Of a DNA stretch of 64,000 nt, positions 60,853 through 64,000 are shown piece after piece. The notes beneath the pieces were generated by a model that saw only the letters and a list, made by a program, of their open reading frames with translations, made no database searches and was not told the origin of the DNA. Every line of letters begins with the position of its first letter. Positions within the stretch are counted from its first letter, which is position 1. Position numbers and translations under genes: made by a program. Origin of the DNA: Trametes villosa (Eukaryota > Basidiomycota > Agaricomycetes > Polyporales > Polyporaceae); contig PUDQ02000001.1 of the NCBI GenBank assembly GCA_002964805.2, positions 4,860,001-4,924,000 on the forward strand, in the 5' to 3' direction.

Positions 60853-60967
60853 CGGATCAGCGGTCGCACCGGGGCTCGTTCGCCGCATTGCGAGGTAGAT
60901 TCGACCGACGGACGATTCTCCGCGCAACGAACGCTAGACTCGGGGCGCGCCCGGTATCTGCTCGCTC
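60853..60967 (+). repeat. 114-bp dispersed repeat, copy 2
   Basis: Inverted partner of 46994-47107, about 93 percent identical by eye. The conserved block ends near TGCTCGCTC, after which the two loci diverge completely. Confidence 0.7.
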
Positions 60968-62588
60968 TCCTCCCAGCTTGGCTAGCGTTCGCTATCTCTC
61001 TTCACACGGTAGCTGTTTTGCCTGTGCTGTGTCATCACTTCAATACATTGTCACTCCCTCACTACGGACCAATTCTCTTGGCAGCATACGTATGCCCGCC
61101 CGAGTCCATTCTGTTTCGATGAGCGCAGCCCATCATGCCCCTTGGCGATCGTCGAAGAAGTCCCAAACATCTCCCATTCCGGGCTGCCATTCCGGGGTCT
61201 CGGTTTCCATCGCGGAGCTGTCTTCCTGCGGCGCCACGGTGTGACTGCGCTCCTGTATCAGCCGACTGATCGATGAAGAGGCATGATTTTCTGGCGCACA
61301 TTCTGGGCCGTTTCGGCTGCTGTTCGTGTAGGGATTCGCGTATACGACGTTTGCGGGGCAGAACTATCCTCTCCTCGGGGCTCCGAGGGTGGGCATCACT
61401 AGATGTGCGTCCGGGCGCCGTCAGTTGGACAAGTATCTGTCTCCCCCGTTGCACGAGTCTCCTCACCCCTGCATTGTCACCCTGGGGGCCACGTCTCTCG
61501 GATCTATGCCATGTGCCGACGGTGCAGGCCTGCTAGTAGGCGCTGGAGGCATTCTCGTAGTGTGAGACTCGGGTGCGACGATCTCGCCGGGCGGTCGCAC
61601 GCTATCCTTGACGAGCCCTACTAGATCCTCGTGATACGTGACCCTGCAAATGTCACATCAAAGCCTAGTCGCATTCTCAGAGTACGCGACTCACAAATAA
61701 ATCATCTGATGGAGGCTCCACAGTACGTCGTCGACCCATGCCGACCAAATGTCGCGGGGCATCTTGAGCTGCGATAAATGGCCTGCCGACGAAGTGGGAT
61801 AGTACGCCATCAGTTGAAATAAGATATTGAACACCAGGCTACGAGGATGAATCCAGAATGGCGCCCAATCAGTGGGAATGAGGTTGAGAGGCCGATTGAG
61901 CACAGTCGGGGTCACGACCTGATCGATAACCAGACCAAGTCGACGTTGGGATGGTTGGAGACCTATCCATTGCGCAACCCAGGCTTTTTGAACGGGGACA
62001 TGCGTCGGGAACTCTTCTGCCTTCGGTGGCCGCTTCCCTTCTGTTTGTTCTAGCTATCATGCGAGGCAATCAGCAACATCCCGGAGATATGCAATTAATA
62101 GTCACCAAGTCTTCCACTCGTGCCACCAAAACAGTGCCCGCCCGAACAACTTGTATCCAATTCGGATCGTCCGCTGGCAATCTCAACCGTTCGACGAGTC
62201 TAGCGAGACCATAAGGAAATGTGAGAAAAGGTAGAACCATCCACCAGTCCAAGGACATCTAACGAGTGGCTTGGTGAGACCCGAGATGCGGTCGTAGCGA
62301 TAGCTCGACGTACAGAGTCACGAGCCGACGTTGAAAGATATCCCGTTTGATAGGATGAAGTGGGTTCAACTGCCTCCCCGGGAATGACGGTACGGACGCT
62401 CGAAGGACCTGGTGTCGCCTGAAGGGGCTACTTAGCAGATAATATCAACTCGTGAGAGGACTAGCTTCTCACCCGGGATTCGCGCGACTTGCCTTTGTCT
62501 TGAGACGTCGACTGAGGGTATGTGGTCACGGACAGCGTACTTTTAATCCAAGAGTGAGCTCACCGGCGGGTGGCCTTGAGATTGACGA

Positions 62589-62921
62589 GCTGTGTTATGT
62601 GGCAAGGGTCGGTTATCTTGCAAAGAGTTCGCCCGCCCGCTGCTGCCCTCTGCACGGCCAGCATAGTCTTGAACACGCCGATGGGGGTAGGGATCAGCCG
62701 CCCCGGTTCCTGTGGGAATCTAGACATAGATGCGCGTCAGCATGAGTAGCTGACTATGGTCGTAAGTCGTTACTACCGGTGGTCCGTACTCCTGAGCGCG
62801 TGGATCTGCACGAAGATCGGTCGCGGCAGCAACACCGGTAGGGTGTAAGTAGCCGGCGTGCGTTACTGGGTGATCTCCGGGAATGCGCTGCTGAGCGTGA
62901 GTTTGTGTGTCTTCCGCACAG
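62589..62921 (+). repeat. 333-bp direct repeat, copy 1
   Basis: Matches 63052-63384 at a constant offset of 463 bp. Only one internal mismatch was noticed (CTGCTGCC versus CTACTGCC). On both sides the similarity fades gradually rather than ending sharply. Confidence 0.9.
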
Positions 62922-63791
62922 GAGAAAGGGCGAGATACCGCGGGCATATAGTATCCAGCGTCCGCCGTGATCTGCTGCAGAAACACGATCGTAGATAAGT
63001 CAATCACACACCGCAACTCATCTCACCTGCGAATAGCCTTGGGTTTGCCGAACTGTGCTATGTGGCAAGGGTCGGTTATCTTGCAAAGAGTTCGCCCGCC
63101 CGCTACTGCCCTCTGCACGGCCAGCATAGTCTTGAACACGCCGATGGGGGTAGGGATCAGCCGCCCCGGTTCCTGTGGGAATCTAGACATAGATGCGCGT
63201 CAGCATGAGTAGCTGACTATGGTCGTAAGTCGTTACTACCGGTGGTCCGTACTCCTGAGCGCGTGGATCTGCACGAAGATCGGTCGCGGCAGCAACACCG
63301 GTAGGGTGTAAGTAGCCGGCGTGCGTTACTGGGTGATCTCCGGGAATGCGCTGCTGAGCGTGAGTTTGTGTGTCTTCCGCACAGAAGAAGGAAGAGCGAA
63401 ATACCGAAGGCGTATATCCAACATTCATCGGTAGCACATGCGCAGTAGGGTATGCAGCTCCTTGATGGTCATGCAGACGAGCGTCTTCCCTGGCAAAGCG
63501 GACTGTCGGACGATGACCGGCATCGTGCGTACGTGCGCCATTGCCAGTGGTGTTATATAGCGGGAGGCTCCCGGGAAGGTGTGACCATTGTGGGGGATGA
63601 TTGTTGTGGGCGCCCATCGGGGGGTGGTCTTGATGGAAGTTTGGACGAGTATTAGGTATGTTCCCAAAGTCTTGTCGCTCAGCCATGGCAGTATAGCGCG
63701 GTTGAGGTACGCGTTCGCGGTGTATTGCCCATGCGTAGTGTGGGTCCTGAGCCCGCGTGAATGGCGCCTGAAGGACAAGTGAGTTAGCCAC
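62720..63791 (-). CDS. Unknown gene with internally duplicated exons (tentative)
   Basis: A 202-codon open frame from ATG 63791 (MANSLVLQAPFTRAQDPHYA) runs to a stop at 63183. A parallel frame from 63016 to 62720 has the same last 75 residues, because both end in the 333-bp repeat. Another frame inside each copy reads EPGRLIPTPIGVFKTMLAVQ then AVAGGRTLCKITDPCHIAQF after a CACAG acceptor. That is more protein-like, so the true exons may use this frame. No family is recognised. Confidence 0.35.
63052..63384 (+). repeat. 333-bp direct repeat, copy 2
   Basis: Second copy of the unit at 62589-62921. The minus strand of each copy carries the same exon-like frames, including CAEDTQTHAQQRIPGDHPVT and GVFKTMLAVQRAVAGGRTLC. 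Confidence 0.9.
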
Positions 63792-64000
63792 AGTGTATGG
63801 CTATGACTGAATACTGACCGCAGACATCGCCGAGCTTGCGGACAAAACGACGCCTGGGACTCATCATAAAGGCGGCCACTTAATATGCGAACGATACTAT
63901 GGGCGTCACTCTAGATAATGGAGTTTTCTTTCATCTGCGGTAGGGCGGAGTGTGCGCTTCGCGAGGGCTTATTGTTTGTCTGTGCCTCGTCCTGAATGGA

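Larger units (their letters stand above)
58310..62588. other. Repeat-rich region with poorly supported coding
   Basis: Holds a plus-strand proline-coding stretch, three imperfect GC-rich blocks at about 60315-60680 with shared GACGAAGA...GCGGACGAC elements, and one copy of the 114-bp dispersed repeat. A minus-strand stretch at about 61770-61691 (PRDIWSAWVDDVLWSLHQMI) and another at 62258-62070 look like exons of unrecognised genes. Confidence 0.35.

Noticed and set aside
1..64000. CRISPR arrays, operons, rRNA genes, and Starship-type features
   Set aside because: No regularly spaced repeats, rRNA sequence or tyrosine-recombinase (DUF3435-like) gene was recognised; intron-rich eukaryotic genes make operon interpretation inappropriate.

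Overview
The window is about 64 kb of moderately GC-rich nuclear DNA from a filamentous basidiomycete, most likely an Agaricomycete. This rests on very short introns (about 40-60 nt, GTRNGY donors), multi-exon genes on both strands, and families expanded in that class: DUF6533 and DUF6534 predicted seven-helix proteins, MYND-finger proteins, a Plavaka-type Tnp2 transposase, and a nucleotidyltransferase-fold family. Every gene model is hand-spliced from reading-frame continuity and splice motifs, so exon ends are approximate. Family names come from motif recognition, not from a database search.

Layout. 1-3370: an actin-binding Abp1/drebrin-like gene (partial, minus) and a mitochondrial carrier (plus). 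3613-20657: three MYND-finger loci, the first two being inverted duplicates of which the first carries a nonsense codon; between them lie two DUF6533 membrane-protein genes (minus) and one other multi-pass membrane gene (plus). 20658-24678: no gene resolved. 24679-28517: a near-complete Plavaka-like transposase (minus).

30905-34682 and 53657-57434 are the arms of a 3.78-kb inverted repeat. The arms have the same length, and only one substitution was noticed. Each arm carries most of a DUF6534 gene whose last exons lie outside the arm and differ between the copies. The 19 kb between the arms holds a GISSDE-motif protein, a small helical protein, an NTase-fold protein, a zinc-finger plus caspase-like protein, a C2H2 transcription factor, a C-terminal-domain family gene, an unknown three-exon gene and a WD40 propeller gene. 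58310-64000 holds proline-coding low-complexity DNA, a dispersed 114-bp repeat, and a 333-bp exon-containing direct repeat.

The two genes at the left edge look like conserved housekeeping genes. Most of the remainder is accessory: lineage-expanded receptor-like membrane proteins, zinc-finger proteins, duplicated and decaying copies, and a transposase. The most interesting points are the inverted repeat with gene-conversion-like ends and the caspase-like gene between its arms. No operon-like or jointly acting system can be demonstrated from sequence alone.
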